Of a stretch of DNA of 64,000 nucleotides, positions 21,338 to 32,930 are shown piece after piece. How positions within the stretch are numbered: position 1 is the stretch's first letter; each line of letters opens with the position of its first letter. The stretch covers positions 1 to 64,000 of the forward strand of contig NZ_JAFIDB010000002.1 in NCBI RefSeq assembly GCF_017052595.1, in the 5' to 3' direction. The notes beneath the pieces were generated by a model. It was not told the DNA's origin, searched no databases, and was given only the letters and a program-made list of their open reading frames with translations. The position numbers and the translations under genes were made by a program. Source of the DNA: Mycoplasma procyoni. GTDB taxonomy: Bacteria > Bacillota_I > Bacilli_A > Mycoplasmatales > Metamycoplasmataceae.

Positions 21338-22661
21338 TATTTAAAAAGTCTTTTAGTTTTGTTTTCTTATTTCCATGTTTTAGTTTTCTTAAGATTTTGG
21401 TTTCAATTTGTCTAATTCTTTCTTTAGTAACTCCTCTTTCCATTGCTAACTCTTCTAAAGAGTGAACTTTGTATTTTTCACCATTTTCATCTTCACCGAC
21501 ACCATATTTTTTCATAATAATCTTTCTTTCATCTTCATCAAGATTATTCATTAGCATTTCTTTTAAAACAGCTGCTAATTCTTGGTTTGAGGTGTAATCG
21601 ACAGGAGAAATCACTGATTCATCCTTTATAAAGTCAGAAAAGAAAGAATCGTCTTCTTTTCCAATTGGCTTGTCTAAAGAAATTGGATCAACATTAATTT
21701 TTCTGATGTATTGAACTTTTTCAGGAGTAAAATCATCGCCCATTCTGTCTGCGATTTGTTGATCAGTTGGTGTTTGTCCTAATTCTTGTTGAAGTTCTCT
21801 TTCAACTTTAGTAAGTTTATTAATTGTTTCAACCATGTGAACAGGAACTCTGATGATTCTAGCTTGATCAGCTACAGCTCTTGTAATCGCTTGTCTAATT
21901 CATCAAGTTGCATAAGTTGAGAATTTATAACCTTTTTCATATTCATATTTTTGAACAGCTTTTATAATTCCGGCGTTTCCTTCAGAAATTAGATCAATAA
22001 AGGAAAGTCCTCTATTTTTGTATTTTTTAGCATTGTTAATTACAAGTCTTAAGTTTCTGTTGATTAGTGTGTGACGCGCTTTTCTTGCTCTGTATGGTGA
22101 ACCGTGTCTAATTTCTTTAGCAAGCTCAATTTCCTCTTCTTGAGAAAGGAGTTTTCCATATTTACCAATTCAACGCATGTATCATTTGATGATATCGTTT
22201 GTTTCTGTAAGTTTGTTTCTTAACTGAGAATCACTTAGATCGTATTCTTCAACTTCGAGATCGTTGTCGTCATCAATTTCATCCATTGAATCATAGTCTT
22301 TTAGATATAAATCATCGTCTTCATCATCTAAATCATCGAGCATGACTTCATCATCACCAAAGTCGCTTTCTTTTTCTTTTTTAGCTTTTTTGGTTTTGCT
22401 TTTTGTTTTTTTAGCTTCTTGTTCAAGTTCTTTTTCGGATACCTCTTCTAAATCTGAAGCATCTGCTTCAGACTCAATTATTCCTTCTTCGATTAATAAA
22501 GCAAATAATTGATCTGCTTCATCTTCTTCGATGTAGTATTTTTTATTATTGATAAATTTAAAAACTTCCTCTTGTGTGAGGTGTTTTTTATTCTTTTTCT
22601 TGGAAATTTCTTTCTTTAATGCCTCAATAAGAGTTGCGTATGTCCCAACTTTAGTACCCAT
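21330..22661 (-). CDS. rpoD: Primary sigma factor RpoD/SigA
   Basis: A 443-residue sigma-70. The N-terminal region 1.1-like segment is followed by a long Lys-rich then Asp/Glu-rich stretch (about 85-145). Region 2 follows ([38 protein letters not shown]), then region 3 and region 4 with [25 protein letters not shown] codons in region 2 are Trp. It is part of the glyS-dnaG-rpoD macromolecular synthesis cluster. Confidence 0.97.
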
Positions 22662-22731
22662 TCTTCTCCTTTTCTATTTTATTAAAAAAATAGAGAAAAT
22701 TTACTATAAATTATATAATAAAATCGACTTT

Positions 22732-24528
22732 TTAGAGCCTTTTTTCTTTTTTTTCTTTATTTTTTTTATCAAGTATAGCCATATAAACTTGAATTTGTCT
22801 TAAATATCTTTCTTTTTCTTCTTCGTTTTCAGAATTGATTAAACAAGATTCATAATATTTAATCATTTCAATGATGTTTAAATTTAATTTTTGATCGTTT
22901 AGTTTTAGTAAATTTGCCTTTATTGAAGTTCAATCTGAGTTCATTTTAGCATATTCTTCAATGTAAATATCTTTTAGTTTTAAAAATTCTCTGCGTTTTT
23001 CTGTGTCATAAACCAATAATAAATTATCAATTAAGTCTTTGTCGCTGTCTTGAATTTTGACACTTGATTTATCACTAAGATATAGTTTTTCGATGTCCGG
23101 AAGTAATAATACAGAAGTTATTAGAGTGTTAGTTCACTTTCTGATCTCAAAATTAATGTCTTCTTTAATTTGTTTTGAGGTTCTTGCTTTTTTTTCTTGA
23201 GCTACAAATTGAGTTGCACTTGGGTAGTTATTGCGATCAAAATTATAGTTATTAGCGTGATTAAAATTGTGTGGATTTGAAATTTTGATGTTGATTTTAA
23301 AGTCTTCTTCAGCTCTTTTGATAAAGAAGTTTTTTTCATCTTGGTTGGCAAATTCTAAATAAATTGAAAATTCATTTGAGAATTTTTGAGCTGATAAATA
23401 ATCATTTTGATCAACTTCTTGTGATAATTTATTGTAAATAAAAGATAGAGCAGAAATTCTTTTGTCTGCTATTAAACGACTTAATTCATCTTTTCCGTGT
23501 GCTTCTAAATACTCATCTGGATCTAAATCTGTTGGATTATTAATGATCTCAACATTAATAGAAAATCTTAAAAGTGTCAAAATGGACTTTTTAGTCGCTT
23601 CTAGTCCAGCTCGATCTCCATCAAGCATTAAAAGGATTTTTTTGTGTTTTAGCAACGGAATGTGATGCTCTGTAAGTGCTGTACCCATCAGTGCGACAGC
23701 ATTTTTGATGCCGGCTTTGTAAAGAGCTATAACATCCATAAATCCTTCTGTAATTATCAGTTCTCTTTTGGAATTAAGATTTTGATTTGCAAAGTGGTAA
23801 TTATAAAGGATGTTTGATTTTGAAAATAGTTGATTTTGCGCACTATTTAAATATTTTGGACCATTGTCATCAAAAAGAAATGTTCTTCCTGAAAAACCAA
23901 CAATGTCGCCATATTCATTTTTAATTGGAAAAATAACACGATTTTTGAAAAAGGAATTTTCTGTTTCTGTAATTAAAGAAGCATTCATTAAGATGTCGAC
24001 AGGATTCTTTTTGAGTAATAATATTTCTTTTAGTTGCTCGTTGTTACCATTAAAACCAATCTCAAATTGTGAGATTGTTTCTCTTGAAAAATTTCTTTTT
24101 TTAATAAAGGCAACTAGCTCTTTATTCTTAGTTAGTTCTGTGTTTAAATTAAGTTGAAAAAAGGCACTAGCATCTGTGTTTGCTTTGATGATTTGCTTTT
24201 GAATTTCTGTGTATTCAACAACTTTTTGGTTATTGTTTTCGTGAATATCAAGATTAAGATTGTATGTATTATTAAATCATTTTAGAGTGTCGATAAAACT
24301 TCAGGAATTGTATCTCATGATAAAATCAATAACAGTTCCAGAAACATTACAACTGAAGCACTTAAAGATCTTTTTAGAGGGTGAAATAGATAAAGAAGGC
24401 TTTGTGTCGCTGTGAAAAGGACAAATTGCTCAATAGTTATTTCCGTTCTTTTTAACGGAAATAAAAGAAGATATTGTGTTTACAATATCAACATTTTCAA
24501 GGATAAAGTGTGCTGGTGTTTGGTCCAT
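22732..24528 (-). CDS. dnaG: DNA primase
   Basis: A 598-residue replication primase. The zinc finger has Cys36, His39, Cys57 and Cys60 ([17 protein letters not shown]). The Toprim catalytic core has [11 protein letters not shown] and MLDGDRAG, and the [19 protein letters not shown] segment is typical. The C-terminal helicase-interaction part is divergent and Lys/Glu-rich. TGA codons are Trp. Confidence 0.97.
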
Positions 24529-24536
24529 TTAACTCC

Positions 24537-25895
24537 TTACAAATATTTTTTTATTTCGTCAATGAAAATTCTTGTTTGTTCCATTGTGTCTCTATCTCTT
24601 ATTGTTACTTTATTATCTTCTAGTGTGTCATAATCAACTGTTATACAGTAATTTGTCCCAATTGCATCTTGTCTTCTGTATCTTTTTCCGATTGATCCTG
24701 CTTCATCGTAAATTGCGCTGATGTTATTTAAAATTAAGTTGCTAAAAATCTCTTCTGCTTTGTCAGAAAGTTTCTTAACTAAAGGTAAAACAGCAATTTT
24801 GTATGGTGAAAGTTCTTTGTCAAGTTTTAAAACAATTCTTGAGTCACCTTCAGCAACTTGTTCTTCTTCATAAGCATCAATTAAAAGTGCAAATAGTAGT
24901 CTATCCATTCCAATTGAAGGTTCGACAACGTGTGGAATTAGTTTTTGATTTGTGTTTGGATCTAAATACTCAAGTGATTCTCCTGAGTGTTTCATGTGTG
25001 AAGAAAGATCAAAATCACCTCTATGAGCAACTCCTAATAACTCTCCTCAACCAAACGGGAACATAAACTCAATATCACTTGTTGCTTGAGAATAGTGAGC
25101 TAATTCGTCTTTTTCATGTTCTCTGATTCTGATTGATTCTTCTTTAATTCCTAATGTTAATAAGAAGTTTTTTACTTTAGAAATGTAGTCTTTATAAACT
25201 TCTAAAGATTGATCTGGATGACAGAAAACCTCGAGTTCCATTTGTTCAAATTCTCTAGTTCTGAAAATAAAGTTTCCTGGTGTAACTTCGTTTCTAAAGG
25301 ATTTTCCGATTTGTCCAACTCCAAAAGGAAGTTTTGCTCTTGTTGTTCTTTGAACATTTTTAAAATTAACAAAAATCCCTTGAGCTGTTTCAGGTCTTAA
25401 ATAAATTTTGTCTTTTTTATCAACAACTACCCCTTGGTGTGTTTCAAACATTAAATGGAATTCTCTGATTGGTCCTCAGTCAGCTTCTGAACCATCATAT
25501 TTTTTTACATTGTCTTTAATTAGTTTTTCTAATTCTTCTTTTGATAAAGCTGCAACATTAACTTCTGGAAATAGCTCTTCAGCAATGTGATCTGCTCTGT
25601 ATCTTTTGTTGTTTTTTCTGTTTTCGATTAGTGGATCTGAGAAATTAGCAACGTGCCCTGATGCCTCTCAAGTTTTAGGATTCATTAAAATTTTTGAATC
25701 GATTCCGTAGTTATTAGGTACTTTTGTTATAAATTCTCTTCATCATAGATCTTTAAGATTTCTTGTAATTAAAACTCCTAAAGGTCCATAATCTCAAGTG
25801 TTTGCAAGTCCTCCATAGATTTCAGAACCCTGAAATACAAACCCTGAATTTCTTAAATGATTAATAATATCTTGTATATTTTTGCTCTTATTCAT
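24537..25895 (-). CDS. glyS: Glycyl-tRNA synthetase (alpha2 type)
   Basis: A 452-residue class II synthetase of the single-chain (eukaryote/Firmicute-like) form. Motif 2 is [32 protein letters not shown], preceded by [14 protein letters not shown]. Motif 3 is [16 protein letters not shown]. The C-terminal anticodon-binding domain starts near [15 protein letters not shown] codons are Trp. A TATAAT box ends nine bases before the ATG, so the mRNA may have almost no leader. Confidence 0.97.
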
Positions 25896-25904
25896 AATAT
25901 TTAA

Positions 25905-25910
25905 ATTATA
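25905..25910 (-). promoter_or_regulatory. -10 box of glyS, nearly leaderless
   Basis: Minus-strand TATAAT with the ATG at 25895, leaving a predicted leader of only a few bases and no ribosome site. Confidence 0.45.
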
Positions 25911-25953
25911 TAAAATTTAGCTCCTTTTTGTGTTTAAATAGTGATTATTGTTA

Positions 25954-27477
25954 TTAGTCTTCATCGATTTCGATTTGATCATTGACATCAGCTTTTTTAA
26001 AACTGAATTTTTGAAGCCTTTTAGCTGCGTTTTCAATGTATCTATTAATTTGAGCTTCAGCTTCTTCTTGAATTTTTTCTGCTGTTGAAATAATTTTTGT
26101 AGCTTTATCAAGAATTGAATTTGCCTTTTCTCTTAAAAAGCGCAGTTCCTTTTGTAATAATGTGTTTTTAAGTTCTTCAAATTCAGCAACAATTTCTTTG
26201 TTTGACTTGAATTCATTTTGATCAATAAGTTCATTTTCTCTAGCTCAAAGACTGGCTGCAATTAATTTTAAAACAGATTTTGCATAAGCTGGTCTTACAA
26301 TAATCATTTTTGGATATTCAGAATCGAAAGTGATCGAAAAGTCTAATTCAGGTTCTAATTCAGTAATTAAAAGAGAGAAATCTCCGTTGAAATTAATTCT
26401 GTCCATTTCGAGTTTTTCAAAGTGTTCACTATTTTTTGTTTTTCCTGAAGTGCTTTGAGCTTTAACCTCGATTACAACACTTCCTAAAACTAATTCCTCT
26501 TTTTGTTTACTTTGAACTTCAAAATAAAAATCTGGTTTTTTTCCGTTTATTGCTTTTGTTGTTTTTTCGTATTTGATTCCAGACATCATATCAAAGCCAT
26601 CACGCAGTATTTCTTCAGAAACATATCTTTCTAGCTCTTCTCCAATGAGTTTTGAGTTGTTTCCTCTTGACCTTTCAAGCTGATCGATTTTGTTTTTTAA
26701 TTCAATATTTTCATTTGTTAAAGCTAATTTTTGGTTTGCTATTTCACTATCGAATTTAAGTTGGAAATTTTGTTCCATATTAACTGTTTCTTGTTCTAGT
26801 TTTGAAAGTTCTTTGCTTAATTTTGAGTTTTCAGCAACTATTTTTGTATATTCTTCTGTTTTTTTGAATTGTTCTACGGCTTCAATTCTAGTTGTTTTAA
26901 GTTCTTGTGCATGAACTTGAATTTTGGTGTTATTTTGATTGTTAATTTCTTTTTGCTGCTCAAGTTCTTGTAGAAGTTTTCTAAATTCATCGCTTTTTCT
27001 AAATTCTTCAATTGCTTCTGCTTTTAGTCCAGAAATTTTTGCATCTTTTTCTTTTACTAAAGCTGTATTGTCAGCGTTTTGTTGTTTAAGATCGTTGATT
27101 TCTTTTTGTAGTTTTAGATACTCATCGCTTTTTCTAAATTTCTCAAACGCGGATAATTCAGCATTTTTAAGTTCTCCGTCTTTTTGTGTAAGAAGGTTTT
27201 TGTTTTCATTTAAGTCGTTTTTGTATTTGTCTATTGACTCTAATAAACCTTTGTATTCTGGATTTTCTTTTTTGTATTTATCAATAATTTCAGATGTTAG
27301 TTTTTGTCTTAAATCATTTGTTAGTTGCAGCTCAATTGCTTGAGTTAATTGAGCTAATTCTTTTTCATTATCTGTTTGAATATAAAAGAAATCGCCTTTT
27401 TTAACATCGTCAGAGTTGATTTGGAATTTTAGTTTTGGTTCATTTTCAATTAATATTACTTTTATTTCTTTTGACAT
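25954..27477 (-). CDS. DUF2130 protein: coiled coil with nuclease-like C-terminus
   Basis: 507 residues. About 80-250 is a coiled coil built of four related units of about 45 residues around the element EKFRKSDEYLKL, EEFRKSDEFRKL, EQFKKTEEYTKI. The following domain (LIGEELERYVSEEILRDGFDM, GKKPDFYFEV, VVIEVKAQ) has the Asp and Glu-x-Lys spacing of PD-(D/E)xK nucleases and matches the DUF2130 family. A further Lys/Glu coiled coil ends the protein. The cellular role is unknown. TGA in the C-terminal part is Trp. Confidence 0.82.
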
Positions 27478-27497
27478 TTTTTCTCCTTGTTTATTGT

Positions 27498-29045
27498 TTA
27501 TTTTTCTATTTTGTAGTTAAAGATAACATCGAGTCTCTTTGTGTGAATTTTATCTGGTTCGTTTTCAGAGAATTCATAGATGATTGAGATGGTATTAAGT
27601 TTACAGATTTTAAGCAGTGTTTCGAGCGAAAGTGCTACTCCACTGTTTTCTAAATGTTCTGTAATTAAATAAGAAATTACAAGAAATTGTGGTTTTAATT
27701 CTTTTAATAAAGAGAAGAAGTGAATGTTGAGTCTATCAACATACAATCCTCAATTTTTGAAATCATTTTCATGAATTTGATTCTTAAATTCCTTTAAGAA
27801 ACTTGAATAATTTCTTGTTTTAATTATTAAGCTTGGTGTGTTTTCATTAAAGGTTTTATATTGTTTTAAAAAGAGTGATGAATTAATGAAAATGATTGAA
27901 TTTGGGTTAGGATTTTCTAAATAGTGACTAGCAAGCTCGTTAAACAGCCTTTCTTTCTCTCTTTCATTGAAAAACTTCATCACTTTTTTAGGAACGTCTG
28001 GGTAAATAATTTTTGAATCAATCGGTTTTTTCCTTTTTAAAATAGAAATTTCAGTTATTGGCATTGCATCATTATTAACAAGTCTTTTGTATTGATCTTT
28101 TGCTTCTCCAAAAGCTTCCATTTCTCTTGAATAATCAATTACATAAGGTAAATCAAGTTCAAAAATTGTTTTTTGTTGTGATGATTTTCAAAGGGAATAA
28201 TTTACTAAAGGTTTAATTCTCGGACCATAAATTAGAGATTCTGAATAAGAAGATTCAGCAATAACAGCTATTTCGTTATAGAAATAATTGTTTCTGAATT
28301 TTAGAAATTTTTTGATTAGTCTTGTTTTAATTTTTGGAAGTGCTTTTTTGTTTTTTCTTCTAAAACCTAAAGATAAAACACCATCTTCGTAAATAATTTC
28401 ATTGATTATAAAACTGTATTCAGGGTGTCAAGTAAAAAATCTTTCCATAATTTGTTTTACAGATTTTTCACTGTTTCAGATTTGTTTTAGAGAAAATGAG
28501 ATGTATAAATGGAAGTTTTTGTTTGAGTTTTTAATGTCTCTAAATTTGCTGAATTTGATTTTTTTTCTTAAATAAAATGGTGGCTTGATTGTAATTTTAG
28601 AAACTTTGTTTCTGAAAATTAAAATCATTTTTTCATTGTCGCTTTCTGTAAACATAAAGCTATATTTTTTATAAGAATCAATCTTTTTGTTTTTGGTTCT
28701 ATCTGCAATAACAACATCCATAAACTCATGTTCTCAAGTTTCAATGTTTTCTAAAAATTGATCACGATAGTTTTCTGTAATAGTTTTTGAGAATTCATTG
28801 ATTGAGAGTCAGTTTCCAGAGTAAATGTGTTCTCTGTGTCCAAAAACTTCTTGAGCACTGTCAAGGTACTTAACATCAATCATTCTAATACGTTTTTGTT
28901 CGTGATCATAAAGCATTGGAACAATCAACGAGCTACTTCTACGCAGTTTTTTTGTTGTGTATCTAAAAATATAAACTGTTGCAATTATTATCGCAACAGC
29001 ACATATTATTAATACAGAAACATAAATTAAGAGTTTATAATCCAT
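27498..29045 (-). CDS. Membrane-anchored protein with a degenerate EAL-like domain
   Basis: 515 residues. One N-terminal membrane helix (YVSVLIICAVAIIIATVYIF) is followed by a basic cytoplasmic part. The last 200 residues resemble an EAL fold in order (IIFINSSLFL, WGLYVDRLNIHFFSLLKEL, KPQFLVISYLITEHL, NTISIIYEFSENEPD). The EAL tripeptide and most metal residues are not seen. I infer a non-catalytic relative; the similarity needs a profile test. It lies between DUF2130 and pcrA. Confidence 0.55.
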
Positions 29046-29057
29046 CTATTTTTTCCT

Positions 29058-31244
29058 TTATAACTGTATTTTTTCTAATGATTTATGGTTTTTAAGAAGT
29101 GTTTTGATTAAGCCATCTTTTTGGAACTTGATGACAGCAACATCGCCTTGAATTTCAAGTACAATTCCTTGTCCAAAAACGATGTGATTTACAATATCAC
29201 CAGCAATTAATTCGGCAGCTTTATCATCTTTTGAGTAGTTAAGTTTTCCGTCTTGACTTATTCTTGTAAAGTTAAGTAGTTTTTCTGATTTAATTCCCAT
29301 TTCAGAAACAAAACGAGATGTTTGAGAAAGTTGGTTGTTGTCATAGAAACTTCCACCAGAATCACTGATAAATAGACGTTCTTTAGCACGTGTTACAGCA
29401 ACATAAGCAAGTCTTCTTTCTTCTTCAATATCTTTATCTTCTAAACTTCTTCTACTTGGGAAAATCCCTTCAGACATTCCAACTAAAAAGACATTTTGGA
29501 ACTCAAGTCCTTTTGAGCTGTGAGCTGTCATTAGAGTAATTCCTCCAAAACTTGAGCCTAATTCATCAGAGTCTGTAAGTAGTGAAATTTCGTCTAAATA
29601 AGCATTTAATCCTTTATCTTTGTTTTTGTTTTCTCAAGATTTTATTGCAGCTAAAAGCTCATTAATGTTTTGTTGTGCTTCGTGTTTTTCGTTTGGTTGA
29701 ACTTTCATTGATTGCATGTATTTAATTCTTTCGAGGAATTTTTCTAAAATAGCATGAATTGGGTGTCCATCTTTGATCATTTTTCTTGATCAGTTGATGT
29801 CGTTTAGAAACTTAACAACTTCTTTTTGTAAATTGTGTGAAAGAGGCAATTCTTGGAAATTTGCCTGTGTTTTTAGTTGTTTTAGGTTTCCAAAGTAATC
29901 AATTAAACACTCAAAAGGACTCATGTTTTTATTGTTTGCAAACTCAACTATTTTTTGAATAGCAACTGGTCCAATTTTACGAGAAGGAACATTAATAATT
30001 CTTAAAAGACCTACTGTTGAACCATCATTGATAACTTTTAAATAAGCAATGGCATCTTTAATAACTTTACGCTCAAAGAATTTTTGTCCACCTAATAGTT
30101 GATAAGGAATGTTTTCGTTGATTAGTGCTTCTTCAAAAGCTCTTGAATAAAAGTTAGAACGATAAAGAATGGCAATGTTTTTTAGTTGAACTTTTTTCTT
30201 TTTAAGTTCATCTATTTTATGAACAACTCATCTTGCTTCAGATTCCATGTTAAAAGCATGATAAAACTGAATTTCATCTTCTCCTTCATTTTCTGTGAAA
30301 AGATTTTTTTCAAGTCTGTTTTTGTTATTTTTGATTAGTGAGTTAGCTGCAGAAAGAATGATTTGAGTTGAACGATAGTTTTGAGCTAGTGTAATTGTTG
30401 TTGTGTCTTTGTAAAAATCACTGAAGTTAACAATTAAGTCTGGATCAGCTCCTCTTCAGGTATAAATTGTTTGATCTGGGTCTCCAACTATTGTTAAAAT
30501 AGCGTTTGTTGAGGTTAGTGATTTTACAATATCAAATTGCAGTTCTGAAGTATCTTGGAACTCATCAACTAAAATGTATTTAAACTTATTTGCCCATTTT
30601 TTCTGTATATTTGGAAAGTTTTTAAAGATTTTGGCAACAAAAATTAGAAGATCATCAAAATCAAGAGCTTTGAGTTCTTGTGTTTGTTGATGGTATTGTT
30701 TGTAAATTTGAAAATGAATTTCTTCGTCTTCTTCAAGAGATTCGACTTTGATGTCTTCTGGTTCAATTTCATTGTTTTTTCATTTAGAAATTCGATCAAG
30801 AGCAGAACCATATGTGATGTCTTTGTTTGTGATTGAGAGTTTTCTGTAAATATTTTCAAGAATTGATTTTTGATCAGAAGCATCTAAAATATCAAAACCA
30901 GAATTATAACCTTCTAAAACTTCGATTTCTCTTCTTAAGATGTGGTTGCAAAGTGAGTGGAATGTTGTTATAAAAGCAGAAGCACCCTTTTGACCAATTA
31001 AATCAACAACTCTTTCTTGCATTTCTTGAGTGGCTTTATTTGTAAAAGTTACAGCTAAAATTTCAGAAGGATTGGCTAATTCTTCTTGAATTAAATAAGC
31101 TATTTTTCTTGTTAAAACTCCTGTTTTACCACTTCCAGCACCAGCAATTATTCTGAGGTGTCCTTTGTTGTATAAAACAGCAGCTTTTTGTTCTTTGTTT
31201 AGATTTGCAATTAAATCTACTTTTTGGTGATCGGCATTAACCAT
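29058..31244 (-). CDS. pcrA: UvrD/PcrA-type DNA helicase
   Basis: A 728-residue SF1A helicase for repair and replication. Motif I is IIAGAGSGKTGVL, motif Ia AVTFTNKATQEMQ, then TTFHSLCNHILRR. Motif V/VI is MTAHSSKGLEFQNVFLVGMSEGIFP and RLAYVAVTRAKERL. A C-terminal Tudor-like segment follows (AGDIVNHIVFGQGIVLEIQGDVAVIKF), as in PcrA, which contacts RNA polymerase. Several TGA codons are Trp. Confidence 0.96.
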
Positions 31245-31256
31245 TTCTGCCTCCTT

Positions 31257-31955
31257 CTATTTTCAAATAACTTCTTCTCAATTTGCGTCTTCTGGTTCAA
31301 ATATAACTTTTTGTTTAATATCAATTGTTTTATTTAAATAGATTGTTCTTGTTTTGGAATATATGTCCATAAAAGACATTTTTCTTTTGCTAATTAATAT
31401 TGAAAGCATTGATAAAAACATAGCAATAAAAATTAAATAAGAAAATCAAACAGGGAAAGTGATTAAAAAGATTTCTAAATTAGAAAAGCCTTTTAGTTTT
31501 GCTACACTAATTTTTCCAACATTTGGATTTGAAAGTCATTTATGAGCCAAATCTGGGTTTATTACAATCGGAAATAAAGTTAGTAAAATGATTCAAATAA
31601 CGCTAAAAGGAATTTCTTTTTTTACTAAAAAGACTATTTTATCCTTTGTTTTGTTAATTGGTTCACTAAAAGTAACTCCTAATTTACAAATCTTTCTTCC
31701 TAATGTTTGAGTTTTAGAATCAAACAAAGGAGCTATGATTTGCAATCCTGCTAATAAAAATATTTCTAAAATAAATCAAAGAAAGTAACTTATATAAAAT
31801 GTTTCTTTGCTTGTTGATCAATGAAATAATAAAAACGAAATTACAAAAGAAAAAAACAAAAATATAAGAATATCAACAAAACCAGCTAACAGTCTAATCC
31901 AAAAAGTAGCTAGTTTTGAAGCTTTAATTATATTTTTTTGTGTAGAGTTATTCAT
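31257..31955 (-). CDS. RDD family membrane protein
   Basis: 232 residues with about four hydrophobic helices. The RDD start pattern is seen in ASKLATFWIRLLAGFVDILIF (Arg then Asp in the first helix), and LGRKICKLGV matches the second conserved element. Transport function is suspected for the family but unproved. The ATG overlaps the glycosyltransferase end by 28 bases. Confidence 0.8.
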
Positions 31956-32920
31956 TTTGATGGTGAAAAGCTTTGGATTATTAATTTACTTTCTTCGCAA
32001 TTTTGAAGAATGTATCTGTTAATTGTTGTTCATAAATTGAATTCCGCTTTTCTTATTTCTTTGAGTTTGTCATAGTATTTTAAAACAAGTGGAGAAAATT
32101 TTTCTTCGTGTTTTAAAATTCTTTGTAGTAAAGAAACTTTTGTAAGACCTAAAATTGCAGGGAAGAAAACTTCAAGTTGATAAAGTTTTGCATACTGGAT
32201 TTCTGCTTTAAAATTTGGGAAATTTTCTGTTGTAAATTGATCAATTTCACTTCAATCTCTTAAGATTTGCATTGGGTTTGAGATTGGAATATTGTTATTT
32301 CATTCGTTAATTATAACTTCATCAATATAAACAAAAGTGTCAAAGGAAATAATTGTTTTGTAAAGTAAATCAATTAAAAATTTGTTGTTTGCATCACGAT
32401 AATTTCTTGCTTGAGCGATTTCTTTAAATTTTTCTGTTTTAAAGAATTTATTAAAAATTAAAGGGAATGTGTATGCAACAACCTCTTTGTTTTCTTGAAT
32501 TTTAAAAATTTTAGAGTCTTCTAAACGTTTGTGTGGTTCAAGTTTGAAAAATCCCTTGAATTGCGGTCTAAATTCAATGATGTCTGTTTTGAATTTTTTT
32601 GCTGTTTCTAAAAACTTAGCAACAAAGAAATCTTTTAGGTTTGTTTCAGGGAAGACTACAATAAAATAGTCTCCTTCGGCAATTTTAAGCATTGTTTCAA
32701 TGTTGTTTACAACACCTTGTCTTTTAGTTGTAAAAATAACTTTTAATTTGTCTTTAAAAATTTCTTTATAGTTCTCAATTAATTTTAATTCTTCGTTTGT
32801 AGGTTTTGTTAAATTTAAAATAATTTCAAAATCCTGTTTTTTCTGCGCTATACAGGAATCAAGCACTGATTTTAATTCATTTTTTTGTTTATATGAAGGA
32901 ATAACAATAGATAATTTCAT
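31928..32920 (-). CDS. Family 2 glycosyltransferase, possibly degenerate
   Basis: 330 residues. The N-terminal GT-A nucleotide-sugar domain is clear (KLSIVIPSYKQKNELKSVL; NNIETMLKIAEGDYFIVV). At the DxD metal position it reads VVFPETNL, so the acidic pair is missing and activity is uncertain. The C-terminal half is unassigned. TGA codons are Trp, including one three codons past SFSPSK, which moves the stop to 31928. Confidence 0.75.
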
Positions 32921-32930
32921 AAAATCTCCT

